Part shown: positions 8,039 to 18,264 of the stretch, piece by piece | How positions within the stretch are numbered: position 1 is the stretch's first letter | How the letters are laid out: each line of letters begins with the position of its first letter | Position numbers and translations under genes: made by a program | From: Leptospira sp. GIMC2001 | GTDB taxonomy: Bacteria > Spirochaetota > Leptospiria > Leptospirales > Leptospiraceae | DNA length: 64,000 bases | Direction of reading: 5' to 3' | NCBI RefSeq assembly: GCF_028462125.1 | Contig: NZ_CP115468.1 | Span: forward strand, 2,597,559 to 2,661,558 | The notes under the pieces: generated by a model | What the model was told of the DNA's origin: nothing | The model's database searches: none | The model's input: the letters and a program-made list of their open reading frames with translations, nothing else

Positions 8039-10228
8039 ATGCGCCTCGTTTTAATCTCAAATCGCTTGCCTATCAATATTAAAGAGGAAAATGGTCGAGT
8101 CGAAATCCTGCCCAGCGTAGGAGGATTGGTAACTGGAGTATCCGCTTATCTGGATACCGTCCGAGATTCTCTTGATTATGTCTGGCTCGGCTGGCCGGGT
8201 AGAGAGTTGTCTCAAGAAACTCTTGAATTTGTAAAAATGGAAGCATTCCAAAAATACAATGCTTTTCCAGTGCAAATCCCCGAATCCCTCAATGAAAAAT
8301 TCTACTATGGCTTTTGTAATAAAACGATCTGGCCTCTATTCCATTATTTTCCAACCTTTACGGAGTATGATCCAGAATATTGGGATGCTTATGAAAAGGT
8401 AAACCAAATATTTTTGGAATCAGTCTCAGAAATCATCCAACCTGGAGATATGATTTGGATCCACGATTATCATTTACTTTTGTTACCAGGTCTCCTCCGA
8501 AAGAGGTTCCCCAACGTACAAATTGGTTTTTTCCTACATATCCCTTTTCCAACTTATGAAATCTTCCGTCTGCTCCCCGCTGTTTGGAGAAAAAATCTCT
8601 TAGCTGGACTGCTCGGAGCTGACCTAATCGGGTTTCATACCCACGATTACACTCAATACTACCTACATTGCATACTACGGATCTTAGGATTAGAGACTAA
8701 TTTTGGAGAAATCATCTACGAAAATCGTTTGGTAAAAGTGGATACTTTTCCTATGGGGATTGATTTTGAAAAATTTGCAAGAATTGCCTCCAATCCCAAA
8801 TCCGATGAGGTTATATTAGAGAACAGAAGAGCATTTGGTTCCACGCGACTCATCCTCTCGGTAGATCGATTGGATTATTCGAAGGGAGTTTATGCGAGAC
8901 TCGAAGCTTTTGAACGATTCCTAGAAAAATATCCGCATTGGAAAACCAAAGCGAACCTAATTTTGATAGTTGTTCCTTCACGAGAAGAAGTTGACCAGTA
9001 TCAGGAAATGAAAAAGGCGATCGATGAGATCGTAGGTAGAATCAACGGTAAATTCGCAACTCTCGATTGGACACCTATTCGATATCAGTATAGAATGTTG
9101 AACATAGATGAGTTGGTTCCCCTTTATAGAATGAGCGATGCTATCTTAGTTACACCCTTTCGTGATGGAATGAACCTCGTAGCAAAAGAATATATAGCCT
9201 CCAAGACCGACAAAAAAGGTGTACTGATACTCAGTGAGACTGCTGGTGCTTCCAAGGAATTGGGAGAAGCAATTATCGTGAATCCAAATAATATTGAAGA
9301 AATGGCAGATGCTATACTCGAAGCCCTAGAAATGGAGGAGGAAGAGCAGATCCAGAGAAATACAGTATTGCAACAGAGAACCAAACGTTATGATGTTGTT
9401 CGCTGGGCTAGTGATTTTATGAAGACTCTTGATCTGAGAAAAACCTTCCAGAATAAATTGAAAAGCAAACTTATTGACAAAACAATCCGTGAAAAAATAT
9501 TCAATCAATTTTCCAATAATAAGAAGAAATTGATATTTCTTGATTATGATGGAACTCTAGTTCCCTTTCAAAAAAAACCAGAACTTGCTTTTCCGTCGCA
9601 AGAACTTAAGTCCTTACTCGTTAAGTTGTCACGAATGGAAAACACAGAGATCATCATTATAAGTGGTCGCGATCGGGAAACACTGATCGATTGGATGACG
9701 GGAGTAGATGTGTCTATAGTTGCGGAACATGGTGCGTGGATTCGTGAACGTGGCAAAGATTGGCGACTATTCAAGCAGGCACCGAATGATTGGAAACCAA
9801 GAATCAGTCCTATACTAGAACAAAATTCGGATCGTTTGCCTGGATCATTTGTTGAAGAAAAGAATTTTTCTCTAGTATTCCATTATAGAAATGCTGATCC
9901 AGAGTTAGCAGAAGTTCGAGTTAAGGAACTCACTGATGATCTTGTAAATTTTACAGCAAATATGGATGTATCCGTACTTCAAGGCAACAAAGTAATCGAA
10001 GTAAAAAACACAGGAATTAGCAAAGGATATGCGGGCTTGGATTTGATAGAAATCTATAAACCTGATGAAATTCTTTCCATTGGAGATGATTGGACCGATG
10101 AAGATTTATTTCGTGCACTACCCTCCCATGCCGTATCTATAAAAGTTGGTCTCGGTCCATCAAATGCAACATACAACTTAAAAGATTATGAAGAAGTTCG
10201 AGAATTCCTAAATGGAATCTCTAGTTAA
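8039..10228 (+). CDS. otsAB: Bifunctional trehalose-6-phosphate synthase / phosphatase (OtsA-OtsB fusion)
   Basis: 729 residues, two domains. Residues 1 to about 470 are a GT20 trehalose-6-phosphate synthase: SNRLPI start, GGLVTGV, WLGWPG, HDYHLLLLP, GFFLHIPFP, RLDYSKGV, and DGMNLVAKEY. From about 495 to 729 is a HAD-type trehalose-6-phosphate phosphatase: LDYDGTL (catalytic Asp502 and Asp504), IISGRDR and SIGDDWTDEDLF. It makes trehalose from UDP- or ADP-glucose and glucose-6-phosphate. The fused form is common in eukaryotes and occurs in some bacteria. No convincing ribosome site precedes the ATG, but the N-terminus fits the family exactly. Confidence 0.95.
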   Translation: MRLVLISNRLPINIKEENGRVEILPSVGGLVTGVSAYLDTVRDSLDYVWLGWPGRELSQETLEFVKMEAFQKYNAFPVQIPESLNEKFYYGFCNKTIWPLFHYFPTFTEYDPEYWDAYEKVNQIFLESVSEIIQPGDMIWIHDYHLLLLPGLLRKRFPNVQIGFFLHIPFPTYEIFRLLPAVWRKNLLAGLLGADLIGFHTHDYTQYYLHCILRILGLETNFGEIIYENRLVKVDTFPMGIDFEKFARIASNPKSDEVILENRRAFGSTRLILSVDRLDYSKGVYARLEAFERFLEKYPHWKTKANLILIVVPSREEVDQYQEMKKAIDEIVGRINGKFATLDWTPIRYQYRMLNIDELVPLYRMSDAILVTPFRDGMNLVAKEYIASKTDKKGVLILSETAGASKELGEAIIVNPNNIEEMADAILEALEMEEEEQIQRNTVLQQRTKRYDVVRWASDFMKTLDLRKTFQNKLKSKLIDKTIREKIFNQFSNNKKKLIFLDYDGTLVPFQKKPELAFPSQELKSLLVKLSRMENTEIIIISGRDRETLIDWMTGVDVSIVAEHGAWIRERGKDWRLFKQAPNDWKPRISPILEQNSDRLPGSFVEEKNFSLVFHYRNADPELAEVRVKELTDDLVNFTANMDVSVLQGNKVIEVKNTGISKGYAGLDLIEIYKPDEILSIGDDWTDEDLFRALPSHAVSIKVGLGPSNATYNLKDYEEVREFLNGISS

Positions 10229-10295
10229 TTGAGAATTGTTGGTTAATAAATATTAAACTTTACATTGAAAAATGAAAACTTATTGAGGATTAGAA

Positions 10296-12089
10296 ATGAA
10301 ATCAACCAGACATAGTTATGATATGGGTATTGTTGGAAATTGTGGTTACATTGCGCATATAGACAAGACAGGAAATGTAGTATGGTTGTGTTGGCCTAGA
10401 TTTGATTCCAGTTTTCTTTTCGGAGGACTTCTCGATTCACAAAAAGGTGGCGAATTCTACGTCAGACCTGCCGGCTCAGATTATAAATCTTATCAAGAAT
10501 ATGTTGAGAATACAAATATTCTTAGAACAGTCTTTGAAGATGACGGTGGAAGCTTTGAGTTGATTGATTTTGCTCCACGATTTCTACAAAATGATCGGCA
10601 CTACTATCCCAATATGTTGATTCGAAAAATTCGAGTTCTGTCGGGCAATCCAAGAATTGTCGCATCCTGCAAACCAATGGGAGGATATGGGGAGATCGTT
10701 CCTGAGACTTACAATGGTTCCAATCATATAAATTTCCAAGGTCTTGAAACCAAAATTCGCCTAACAGCCAATATTTCCCTGAATCATATATTAAAAGGTA
10801 TCCCGTTTGTTCTTACCGAGACAAAATATTTGGTTCTCACGAGTGGATCTCCCTTCGAAGCACCACTAGAACAGACAGTTGAAGATTTTTATTATAAAAC
10901 TAGAAAATATTGGCAAAATTGGGTAAAACATTGTTCTATCGGAAACTTTCGTCAAGAAAAAGTTATACGATCAGCTTTAGCACTAAAAATCCACCAATTT
11001 CAGGATACAGGTGCAATCATTGCAGCCGGAACTATGAGTCTTCCTGAATCGAATGGGAGTACTCGCAACTGGGACTATCGCTATTGTTGGATGAGAGATT
11101 CCTATTATACTTTGAATGCTTTTACATCTATCGGACATTTTGAAGAAATGGAAAGATATTCACATTACATCGAAAATGTTGCCGCTTCAGAAGAAGGAAG
11201 ATATCAACCGCTGTATGGAATATTGGGTGAGAAAATCATCGAAGAGAAAATTCTAGAACTCCAAGGTTATCTTGATAATAAACCCGTTCGTTTAGGCAAC
11301 CAAGCCTATACCCACATACAAAATGATGTCTATGGACAAGTTATTCTTTCTATCCTCCCACTTTATATTGATAATCGTTTTCCAGAAAAGGCAAGAATCC
11401 ACAATCCAAAATTGATTTATCATATTCTCAAAATGATTGATGAAACTATGGAAGAACCAGATGCAGGATTGTGGGAATTTAGAAACTTAGCGCAAAAGCA
11501 TTGTTATACATTTTTATTCCATTGGGCTGGAGCTAACGCAGGCGTACAAATTGCACGAACACTCAAAGATTCGAAAATGGAAAAAATAGCTCTAGATTTA
11601 GTTGAGAAATCAAGAAAGCAAATTGAAGCTTGTTACAATCCAGAGTTGAAGGCTTATACTCAAGCGATCGGAACAAAACATATGGATGCAAGCCTTCTGC
11701 AGATGATTACTCTCGGATACATTGATCCTAATTCCGAGTTAGCGCTCAACCATCTAGCAAGGTTAGAACAAGAATTAAAAACGAAAGAAGGACTTTTCTA
11801 TCGCTATAAACATTCCGATGATTTCGGTGTTCCTGAAGTTGCATTTCTTGTATGCGCTTTCTGGTATGTAGAAGCTCTAGCTTGTGTTGGCAAAATTCCA
11901 GAAGCGGTCGAAGCATTTGATCAATTAACTGAATATTCAAATTCTCTTGGATTGTTAAGTGAAGACGTTGATCCCAAAAACGGAAGTCAATGGGGTAACT
12001 TTCCCCAAGCCTATAGCCATGTTGGATTGATGAATGCAGCGTCCAGAATTGCCAAGAAATTGGATAAGCCTGACTTTTTGAAATATTAA
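10296..12089 (+). CDS. GH15-family glycoside hydrolase (glucoamylase- or trehalase-like)
   Basis: 597 residues, no signal peptide, so cytoplasmic. GH15 features: an N-terminal beta-sandwich starting IVGNCGYIAHID, the (alpha/alpha)6 barrel marker TRNWDYRYCWMRDSYY at about 256-271, and a C-terminal FGVPEVAFLVCAFWYVEAL holding a Glu near 514 at the expected place of the catalytic base. GH15 includes glucoamylases, glucodextranases and trehalases. It lies 67 bases after otsAB on the same strand with a good ribosome site (GAGGAT), so trehalose or a linked glucan is a plausible substrate, but the sequence does not settle it. Confidence 0.88.
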   Translation: MKSTRHSYDMGIVGNCGYIAHIDKTGNVVWLCWPRFDSSFLFGGLLDSQKGGEFYVRPAGSDYKSYQEYVENTNILRTVFEDDGGSFELIDFAPRFLQNDRHYYPNMLIRKIRVLSGNPRIVASCKPMGGYGEIVPETYNGSNHINFQGLETKIRLTANISLNHILKGIPFVLTETKYLVLTSGSPFEAPLEQTVEDFYYKTRKYWQNWVKHCSIGNFRQEKVIRSALALKIHQFQDTGAIIAAGTMSLPESNGSTRNWDYRYCWMRDSYYTLNAFTSIGHFEEMERYSHYIENVAASEEGRYQPLYGILGEKIIEEKILELQGYLDNKPVRLGNQAYTHIQNDVYGQVILSILPLYIDNRFPEKARIHNPKLIYHILKMIDETMEEPDAGLWEFRNLAQKHCYTFLFHWAGANAGVQIARTLKDSKMEKIALDLVEKSRKQIEACYNPELKAYTQAIGTKHMDASLLQMITLGYIDPNSELALNHLARLEQELKTKEGLFYRYKHSDDFGVPEVAFLVCAFWYVEALACVGKIPEAVEAFDQLTEYSNSLGLLSEDVDPKNGSQWGNFPQAYSHVGLMNAASRIAKKLDKPDFLKY

Positions 12090-12159
12090 TAAAATATTTA
12101 GTTTTGACATAGATTTAATAAAGTTGACAAAAATTTCAGGATGTACACTAATTTGGAAT

Positions 12160-13497
12160 ATGAGTACAATCAAAATTTACATTTTATTGCTGATCTTTGT
12201 TTTAAACTGTTCACAAGAAAAATCCAATGAATCCGATCGTGAGACACTTCTTCTAGGTGCATTGGTTTATGAGACGGTTCGTACGCCCTACCAAGAGCAT
12301 ACACCTGTGGCGGGTTCGATATCTCTAACACTTCCTGCACCTGTTGGCAATAAAACATTTAATTTTGATCCAGCTTGCTCGGGAGTTCCCAACAATCAAA
12401 CTTTCAAATTTTATACTAAAAAAGGTAACAGCAATAATTATTTAATAAACTTTATGGGTGGAGGGGCTTGCTGGGACGCTAAAAATTGCCTAGGCACAAG
12501 TACTCCAACTTATTTCAATCAGGCGGATCGTTTCTCAAATCTTGCAGCACGCTATGCGTTCAATGGTTTTTTGGATGAGACAAATCCAATCAATCCATTC
12601 AAAGATTGGAATATAGTATTCATACCTTATTGCTCAGGAGATTTGCATTGGGGATCGAATGACACATCCTACAACCATCCAACTACTGGAGTCTCAACTC
12701 CTTTTAAACATCGCGGATTTCAAAATTTTCTATCCGTCTTAGATTTTATGCGAAAATCTTCAGACTTCAATCCACCGTCCAATGCTAAAATTCTAGTAAC
12801 TGGGCAATCTGCAGGTGGATACGGAGCTTTATACAATTTTCCCTATATTGCAGAAGCCTTTTCTGGACGGGAAGTTCATCTTATATCCGATGCATCCAAT
12901 GGAATCGTCCCAAATAATTTTGAACCAATCATTGAAACAGCTTGGAGTGCGAGCTCAAATCTTGCGGATTGGATAACAGGTGTTACTAAAGCCACTTTTG
13001 CAAATGGAAATTTAACATTGGGTGATTTCTTTCGTCTTGTCGCAAATTACTATCCTAATTCACGAGTTGGACAATATACAACTCAATACGATGGCAATCA
13101 AAGATTTTTTTATAACGTGCAATTGTTGATTCAAGGATCAGCTCCTTATTACAGTTCCCCAATAACATATACAGATTCTTCTTCTCTTTGGGGACCGAGT
13201 GATGGAAGACTTGTACCCAATGCCGTTTCATGTGATTGGGTGAATCAAGCGAGAAATGAAATGATACAAAAATCGGCACTTGCATCGAACTATAAATACT
13301 ATATTGCGGCAGGAGATGTTCACACAGTTTCAACTAGCTTAAAATTCTATACAGAATTTTCGGGAGGTCGCCTAGTATATGATTGGTATCAGGATATTAT
13401 TTCTGGCGGAATCAATTGGCGAAGTTACGATTGCCAAAATCGATCAGCAGGTTGCTCTCCGCCAACATCAGTTCAAGTAAATGCTTGTACAAATTAA
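12160..13497 (+). CDS. Pectinacetylesterase/Notum-family lipoprotein
   Basis: 445 residues from the ATG at 12160, chosen because it gives a clean lipoprotein signal (YILLLIFVLNC, Cys about 17); the frame is open to a TTG at 12124, which is also a -35-like TTGACA. An alpha/beta-hydrolase of the pectinacetylesterase family: FMGGGACWDAKNC oxyanion region (about 100), PYCSGDLHWGS, nucleophile elbow GQSAGGYGA with Ser near 216, and a C-terminal GDVHTVS that could supply the catalytic His. The family deacetylates plant pectin, other acetylated glycans or, as Notum, lipidated Wnt. The bacterial substrate is not predictable. Confidence 0.8.
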   Translation: MSTIKIYILLLIFVLNCSQEKSNESDRETLLLGALVYETVRTPYQEHTPVAGSISLTLPAPVGNKTFNFDPACSGVPNNQTFKFYTKKGNSNNYLINFMGGGACWDAKNCLGTSTPTYFNQADRFSNLAARYAFNGFLDETNPINPFKDWNIVFIPYCSGDLHWGSNDTSYNHPTTGVSTPFKHRGFQNFLSVLDFMRKSSDFNPPSNAKILVTGQSAGGYGALYNFPYIAEAFSGREVHLISDASNGIVPNNFEPIIETAWSASSNLADWITGVTKATFANGNLTLGDFFRLVANYYPNSRVGQYTTQYDGNQRFFYNVQLLIQGSAPYYSSPITYTDSSSLWGPSDGRLVPNAVSCDWVNQARNEMIQKSALASNYKYYIAAGDVHTVSTSLKFYTEFSGGRLVYDWYQDIISGGINWRSYDCQNRSAGCSPPTSVQVNACTN

Positions 13498-13564
13498 TCG
13501 ATCGGAAAAGCATTTAAAAAATAATACTTGATTGTTGCTAAAAAATTCAAGATAAAGGTATATT

Positions 13565-14023
13565 ATGCAAAGAAAATACATAGCAACAATCCTGATTAAC
13601 TTTTCGATCGCATTACTTGCGATAAACTGTTCCGGAACAAGACCCAGTGATCTAGGTGTCAATTCAAATGGGATGTTAAAAGAATGTCCGTCTAGCCCCA
13701 ATTGTGTCTCAAGTTTTTGCGAGCCAACTGATGAGCATTATCTTGCACCCATTTCATATACGACATCCACGGCAGAGGCTAAACAACAGTTATTAAAAGT
13801 TATCGAATCTTCTGACAGAACGGAAATCGTTGTCGACTCGGATAATTATATCCATGCTGAATACACATCCAAGTTGATGAGATATGTTGATGATGTGGAA
13901 TTTTACTTTGACGATAAAACTAAGAAACTTCATTTTCGTTCAGCATCTAGACTTGGAAAATCTGACTTTGGTGTGAATCGCGAACGAATTGAGACGATTC
14001 AGTCAAAACTTGGTTGGAAATAA
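13565..14023 (+). CDS. DUF1499-family lipoprotein
   Basis: 152 residues. The N-terminus has a lipoprotein signal ending LLAINC (Cys about 22). The rest matches DUF1499 proteins: CPSSPNCVSS near the start, then DSDNYIHAEYTSKLMRYVDDVEFYFD and FRSASRLGKSDFGVNRERIE. The function of the family is unknown; the C-rich start may bind a metal or form a disulfide. Ribosome site AAAGGT precedes the ATG. It overlaps the start region of the following bpt gene. Confidence 0.85.
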   Translation: MQRKYIATILINFSIALLAINCSGTRPSDLGVNSNGMLKECPSSPNCVSSFCEPTDEHYLAPISYTTSTAEAKQQLLKVIESSDRTEIVVDSDNYIHAEYTSKLMRYVDDVEFYFDDKTKKLHFRSASRLGKSDFGVNRERIETIQSKLGWK

Positions 14024-14759
14024 TTTCAATCTAAATTCTCTCCGACTGAGATCCGAACTCGAAAATTTACCTGTTAGTCGCGATCATGAATGTTCCTACT
14101 TTCATGATCGCTTGTCTAGGTTGCAATTTTTCTTTTCGGAAAAAAGCCTTGAACCAGAAGAAATTGATGTTTTTCTAAACAATGGATTTAGAAGATCAGG
14201 AGACTTTCTCTACCGACCACAATGCAATCGATGCAGACTCTGCATTGCCTATCGCCTACCGATTGAACGATTCCTCCCGAATAAATCCCAATTAAAAAAT
14301 CTTAGAAAGAACTCACATTTAAATTATTATTTCCATAAACCTAAACTCACTCGAGAAAAAGAGACGTTATATCTTCGTTATATGGAGAGTCGACATGAAG
14401 AATCCAATATATCCATTGATAGTATGCATTTGCAAATGTTCACTATGGTGGATTCCAGTCTTGAGATAACTGTCTATGACAATGACAAATTGATTGGTTT
14501 TGGAATTATTGATGTCGGATTAAAAAATTACTCAGCTGTTTACAATGTTTATGATCCTGATTATACAAAAAACGGAATTGGAACTTTTATGATACTAGCT
14601 TGCATTCAATGGGGAAAACATGAAAAGCAGATGGACTACTTCCATCTTGGTTTATTTATACCAAGACATCCAAAAATGGACTATAAGAAAAATTTCAAAC
14701 CAGCAGAAATCTTGCACCCAATCACTAAGAAATGGTTGAATGCAGACACGATTCTATGA
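13989..14759 (+). CDS. bpt: Aspartate/glutamate leucyltransferase (L/F- or R-transferase family, Ate/Bpt type)
   Basis: 256 residues from a TTG; another TTG at 14010 is an equally good start because the conserved region begins later (about residue 30). It matches ATE-family aminoacyl-tRNA-protein transferases: HECSYFHDRLSRLQFF, FLNNGFRRSGDFLYRPQC, the Cys cluster CNRCRLC, GFGIIDVG and the GNAT-like C-terminus with YVYDPDYTKNGIGTF-type core. Bacterial Bpt adds Leu to N-terminal Asp/Glu, marking proteins for ClpAP. Whether this one uses Leu or Arg cannot be seen. The start lies inside the DUF1499 gene (up to 35 bp overlap), so the two are translationally linked. Confidence 0.88.
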   Translation: MRRFSQNLVGNNFNLNSLRLRSELENLPVSRDHECSYFHDRLSRLQFFFSEKSLEPEEIDVFLNNGFRRSGDFLYRPQCNRCRLCIAYRLPIERFLPNKSQLKNLRKNSHLNYYFHKPKLTREKETLYLRYMESRHEESNISIDSMHLQMFTMVDSSLEITVYDNDKLIGFGIIDVGLKNYSAVYNVYDPDYTKNGIGTFMILACIQWGKHEKQMDYFHLGLFIPRHPKMDYKKNFKPAEILHPITKKWLNADTIL

Positions 14760-14901
14760 ATTCTGAAAAATTGCAAACAGTGATGAAGTAAATCAGAAAT
14801 CAATAACAGCCAATTTAGCAATGTAAACTAATTTAGCAATTACAGCAAATCCAACCACATCGACTAACTCAGATTAAACTTCCTAATGTCAAAATATTTT
14901 T

Positions 14902-17900
14902 CTAGCCAGAAGTTTTCATATTGTGAATTTCTTGGAGAGATTGAACCGAAAATCCCTTATCGCGCATTTCCATCATTCCATTCACCAATGCCTTAGCTGC
15001 TTTAGCTGTTGTGAGACAAGGGACTTTATACTTAATCGCAGCTTGTCGAATCACGTATGCGCTTTCTCTAGTCAACCTATTCAATGGTGTATTGATGATA
15101 AGATGTATTTTCTTTTCACGGATGTAGTCTAGAATGTTTGGAAAATACCCGTCATGCAATTTATTGATCTGACTGGATACGATTCCACTTTCAGAAAGAA
15201 ATTTATGAGTCCCAGATGTTGCTATGATATTAAAGCCAAGCGTACTCAAAGATCTTACATATTCCAGAAGCTCTGGTTTGGTTTTATCATTGATCGAAAC
15301 AAATACATTACCATGAGCTGGAGGTGTCTCGCCTGCCATGATCTGAGCTTTCACAAAAGCTTCCCCTTTTGTCTTGGCAATTCCCATCACTTCCCCGGTC
15401 GACCTCATCTCAGGACCAAGTAGAATATCTACTCCAGGAAATTTATTGAATGGAAGAACGGCTTCCTTAACGCTAATTAGCGGAGGATTGGATTTGCCAA
15501 TCAGACCGAGTGACTTTAAACTTTCCCCTAACATAACTCGAACTGCAAATTTCACGACCGGTATTCCGATTGCTTTTGATACAAATGGAACGGTTCTCGA
15601 TGCTCTAGGATTCACTTCGATCACATAAAGCTCTTCATTCTTGATAGCAAATTGGATATTCAATAATCCTTTCACATTCAACTCTAATGCAATCTTGCGA
15701 GTTGCATCTTCTATGGTCTTTATCATCGACTCGGAAATATGTTGCGGAGGAAGAACACAAGCGGAGTCACCTGAATGGATTCCTGCTTCTTCGATATGCT
15801 CCATGATTCCTGCAATATATACATCGACTGAATCACAGATCGCATCTACATCGACTTCAGTTGCATCTTCTAGAAATGAGTCCACAAGAATGGGTCGATC
15901 TTCCGAGACTTCTTCGGCTTCTTCCATATATTTTATAAGTTGATCTTCTTCATTTACGATCATCATTGCGCGTCCACCTAACACATAGGATGGACGAACA
16001 AGAACAGGATATCCGATTTTTGCAGCAATCTCTATAGCTTCTTTTTTGGATGCAGCCATTCCGTTAGCTGGAGCAAGTAATTTTAACTTCTCTAAAACTT
16101 CATTAAATCTCTTTCTGTCTTCTGCTCGATCGATTGAATCTGGGCTAGTTCCCAATATGGGAACACCACGTTTTTCCAAGTCTCTCGCAAGTTTTAAAGG
16201 AGTCTGTCCGCCAAGCTGAACAATTACACCTTTCGGTTTTTCTTTTCTATAAATTTGAATTACATCTTCCAAAGTCAATGGCTCAAAATACAATCTGTCC
16301 GATGTATCATAATCTGTGGATACTGTTTCGGGATTGCTATTCACCATGATTGATTCAATTCCAGAATCTTGAATTGCAAATGATGCATGACAGCAGCAAT
16401 AATCAAATTCGATTCCTTGTCCAATTCGATTAGGACCGCCACCAAGAATCATAACTGATTCTTTGCTTGTTACATCAGATTCATCTTCTTCTTCATAAGC
16501 AGAATACATATATGGAGTGAAGGCTTCAAATTCGCCAGCACATGTATCGATTCTTTTATAAACTGGCAGAATGCTATTATCGCTATTGTATTTCTCGACT
16601 AAGGCTTCTTCGTCTTTCAGAATACGTTCAATCCTTCCCTTCATTTCAGCAGAACTAAGATTCGATTGAAGTATATTTTTTATTTCTTTTTCTTTGCTGA
16701 GGTAAGCCAATTGCCTATTCGAAAATCCCTGGGATTTCATTTCTTTAGAGAAGGAAAGGCCTTTGATTCGGAATTCGTCTTCTGATTTCTTAAGCAAGTA
16801 GAATTGATGAAGAAACCAAAGATCAATTTTTGTTAGAGCATAAATTTCTTCTATAGTGTAATTGAGATCTAGCGCAAGCTTTACATAGAAAATTCTATTC
16901 GCTGTAGGTCTTCTTAATTTAGCATCTATTGTTTCTCTTAATTTAGAAGGATCAATAGATTGAATTTCGAGCAATTCTTTAAAATATCCATCTGACCCCA
17001 GACCAAATCGATCCGTTTCCAATGATCTCAATGCTTTCTGAAAACTTTCACGAAAGTTTCGTCCGATTGCCATCGCTTCACCGACCGCTTTCATTTGAAC
17101 ACCGAGCGTATCATCTGTACCTGGAAATTTTTCAAATGCGAATCTTGGAACTTTTGTTACAACATAATCTATGGATGGCTCAAAACTTGCTGGCGTAACA
17201 AGCGTTATATCATTTTTAACTTCATCAAGAGTGTATCCTATCGAAAGTAAGGCTGCAATCTTAGCGATAGGATAACCAGTTGCCTTGGAAGCAAGAGCAG
17301 ATGATCTAGATACTCGAGGATTCATTTCGATTACGATAACATCGCCGTTCTCTGGATTGACTGCGAATTGAATATTGGATCCACCAGTTTCAACTCCAAT
17401 CTCTCTTATGATCCTAACAGACATATCACGTAGGTTTTGGTATTCTTTATCGGATAGGGTTTGTTGAGGCGCAACAGTAATCGAATCTCCAGTATGAACA
17501 CCCATCGGGTCAACATTTTCAATGGAACAGATGATCACAACATTGTCTGCTAAATCTCGCATCACTTCCAACTCAAACTCTTTCCAACCGATCATAGATT
17601 CTTCTACAAGGATCTGAGAAATTGGGGATGCATCTAAGCCTTTCTGTGCTTTCTCTTCAAACTCTTCTTCATTATAACAAGTTCCGCCACCTGTTCCACC
17701 TAACGTAAACGCAGGTCTAATGATGATAGGAAAACCTATTTCATCTTTAGCCTTTCTTGCCGCTTCCATATCGGAAACCATATGAGAGAGTGATACCCGG
17801 CAATCGATCTTCTCCATTGCTCTTTTAAAAAGTTCGCGATCTTCGGCTTTTCGAATGGCTTCTACTTTAGCGCCGATTAGCTCAACATTGTATTTTTCTA

Positions 17901-18237
17901 ATATTCCTTCTTTATGCAAGGCGAGAGCTAAATTGAGTGCAGTCTGTCCTCCGACTGTGGGAAGAATTGCATCTGGTTTTTCTTTCTTGATGATTTTCTC
18001 TAATACTGGAACCGTTAGAGGTTCTATATAAGTTGCATCAGCAAATTCTGGATCTGTCATGATAGTCGCAGGATTGGAGTTGACGAGAATGACTCGGATT
18101 CCCTTCTCTTTCAAAGCTTTGGTAGCTTGGGTTCCAGAATAGTCGAATTCGCAGGCTTGTCCTATAACAATAGGGCCTGAGCCTATGATCAGAATGGATC
18201 GGAGGTCTGGTCTTTGGGGCATAAAACCATCATCCAT
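14902..18237 (-). CDS. carB: Carbamoyl-phosphate synthase large subunit
   Basis: 1111 residues. Two homologous halves, each a biotin-carboxylase-like plus ATP-grasp unit: first half [40 protein letters not shown]; second half [19 protein letters not shown] and [11 protein letters not shown]. The C-terminal 140 residues are the MGS-like allosteric domain ([19 protein letters not shown]). With CarA it makes carbamoyl phosphate for pyrimidines and arginine. The ATG at codon 6 (base 18222) gives the usual family N-terminus and is the likelier start. No carA is adjacent. The gene follows the sulfatase-family gene by 27 bases on the same strand. Confidence 0.97.
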   Translation of the reverse strand: MDDGFMPQRPDLRSILIIGSGPIVIGQACEFDYSGTQATKALKEKGIRVILVNSNPATIMTDPEFADATYIEPLTVPVLEKIIKKEKPDAILPTVGGQTALNLALALHKEGILEKYNVELIGAKVEAIRKAEDRELFKRAMEKIDCRVSLSHMVSDMEAARKAKDEIGFPIIIRPAFTLGGTGGGTCYNEEEFEEKAQKGLDASPISQILVEESMIGWKEFELEVMRDLADNVVIICSIENVDPMGVHTGDSITVAPQQTLSDKEYQNLRDMSVRIIREIGVETGGSNIQFAVNPENGDVIVIEMNPRVSRSSALASKATGYPIAKIAALLSIGYTLDEVKNDITLVTPASFEPSIDYVVTKVPRFAFEKFPGTDDTLGVQMKAVGEAMAIGRNFRESFQKALRSLETDRFGLGSDGYFKELLEIQSIDPSKLRETIDAKLRRPTANRIFYVKLALDLNYTIEEIYALTKIDLWFLHQFYLLKKSEDEFRIKGLSFSKEMKSQGFSNRQLAYLSKEKEIKNILQSNLSSAEMKGRIERILKDEEALVEKYNSDNSILPVYKRIDTCAGEFEAFTPYMYSAYEEEDESDVTSKESVMILGGGPNRIGQGIEFDYCCCHASFAIQDSGIESIMVNSNPETVSTDYDTSDRLYFEPLTLEDVIQIYRKEKPKGVIVQLGGQTPLKLARDLEKRGVPILGTSPDSIDRAEDRKRFNEVLEKLKLLAPANGMAASKKEAIEIAAKIGYPVLVRPSYVLGGRAMMIVNEEDQLIKYMEEAEEVSEDRPILVDSFLEDATEVDVDAICDSVDVYIAGIMEHIEEAGIHSGDSACVLPPQHISESMIKTIEDATRKIALELNVKGLLNIQFAIKNEELYVIEVNPRASRTVPFVSKAIGIPVVKFAVRVMLGESLKSLGLIGKSNPPLISVKEAVLPFNKFPGVDILLGPEMRSTGEVMGIAKTKGEAFVKAQIMAGETPPAHGNVFVSINDKTKPELLEYVRSLSTLGFNIIATSGTHKFLSESGIVSSQINKLHDGYFPNILDYIREKKIHLIINTPLNRLTRESAYVIRQAAIKYKVPCLTTAKAAKALVNGMMEMRDKGFSVQSLQEIHNMKTSG

Positions 18238-18264
18238 CCAAGGGACTACGACTCAAGAGAGAAA

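Noticed and set aside
12124..12152. Strong promoter for the esterase gene (TTGACA with ACTAAT)
   Set aside because: The -10 half has only four of six consensus bases, and several TTGACA-like words lie here; not firm enough to list.
14812..14840. Two copies of AATTTAGCAAT between bpt and carB
   Set aside because: Short direct repeats in AT-rich DNA without promoter or gene nearby to explain them; likely chance.
15374..15943. Long plus-strand frames opposite carB
   Set aside because: They are shadows of a highly conserved minus-strand gene.
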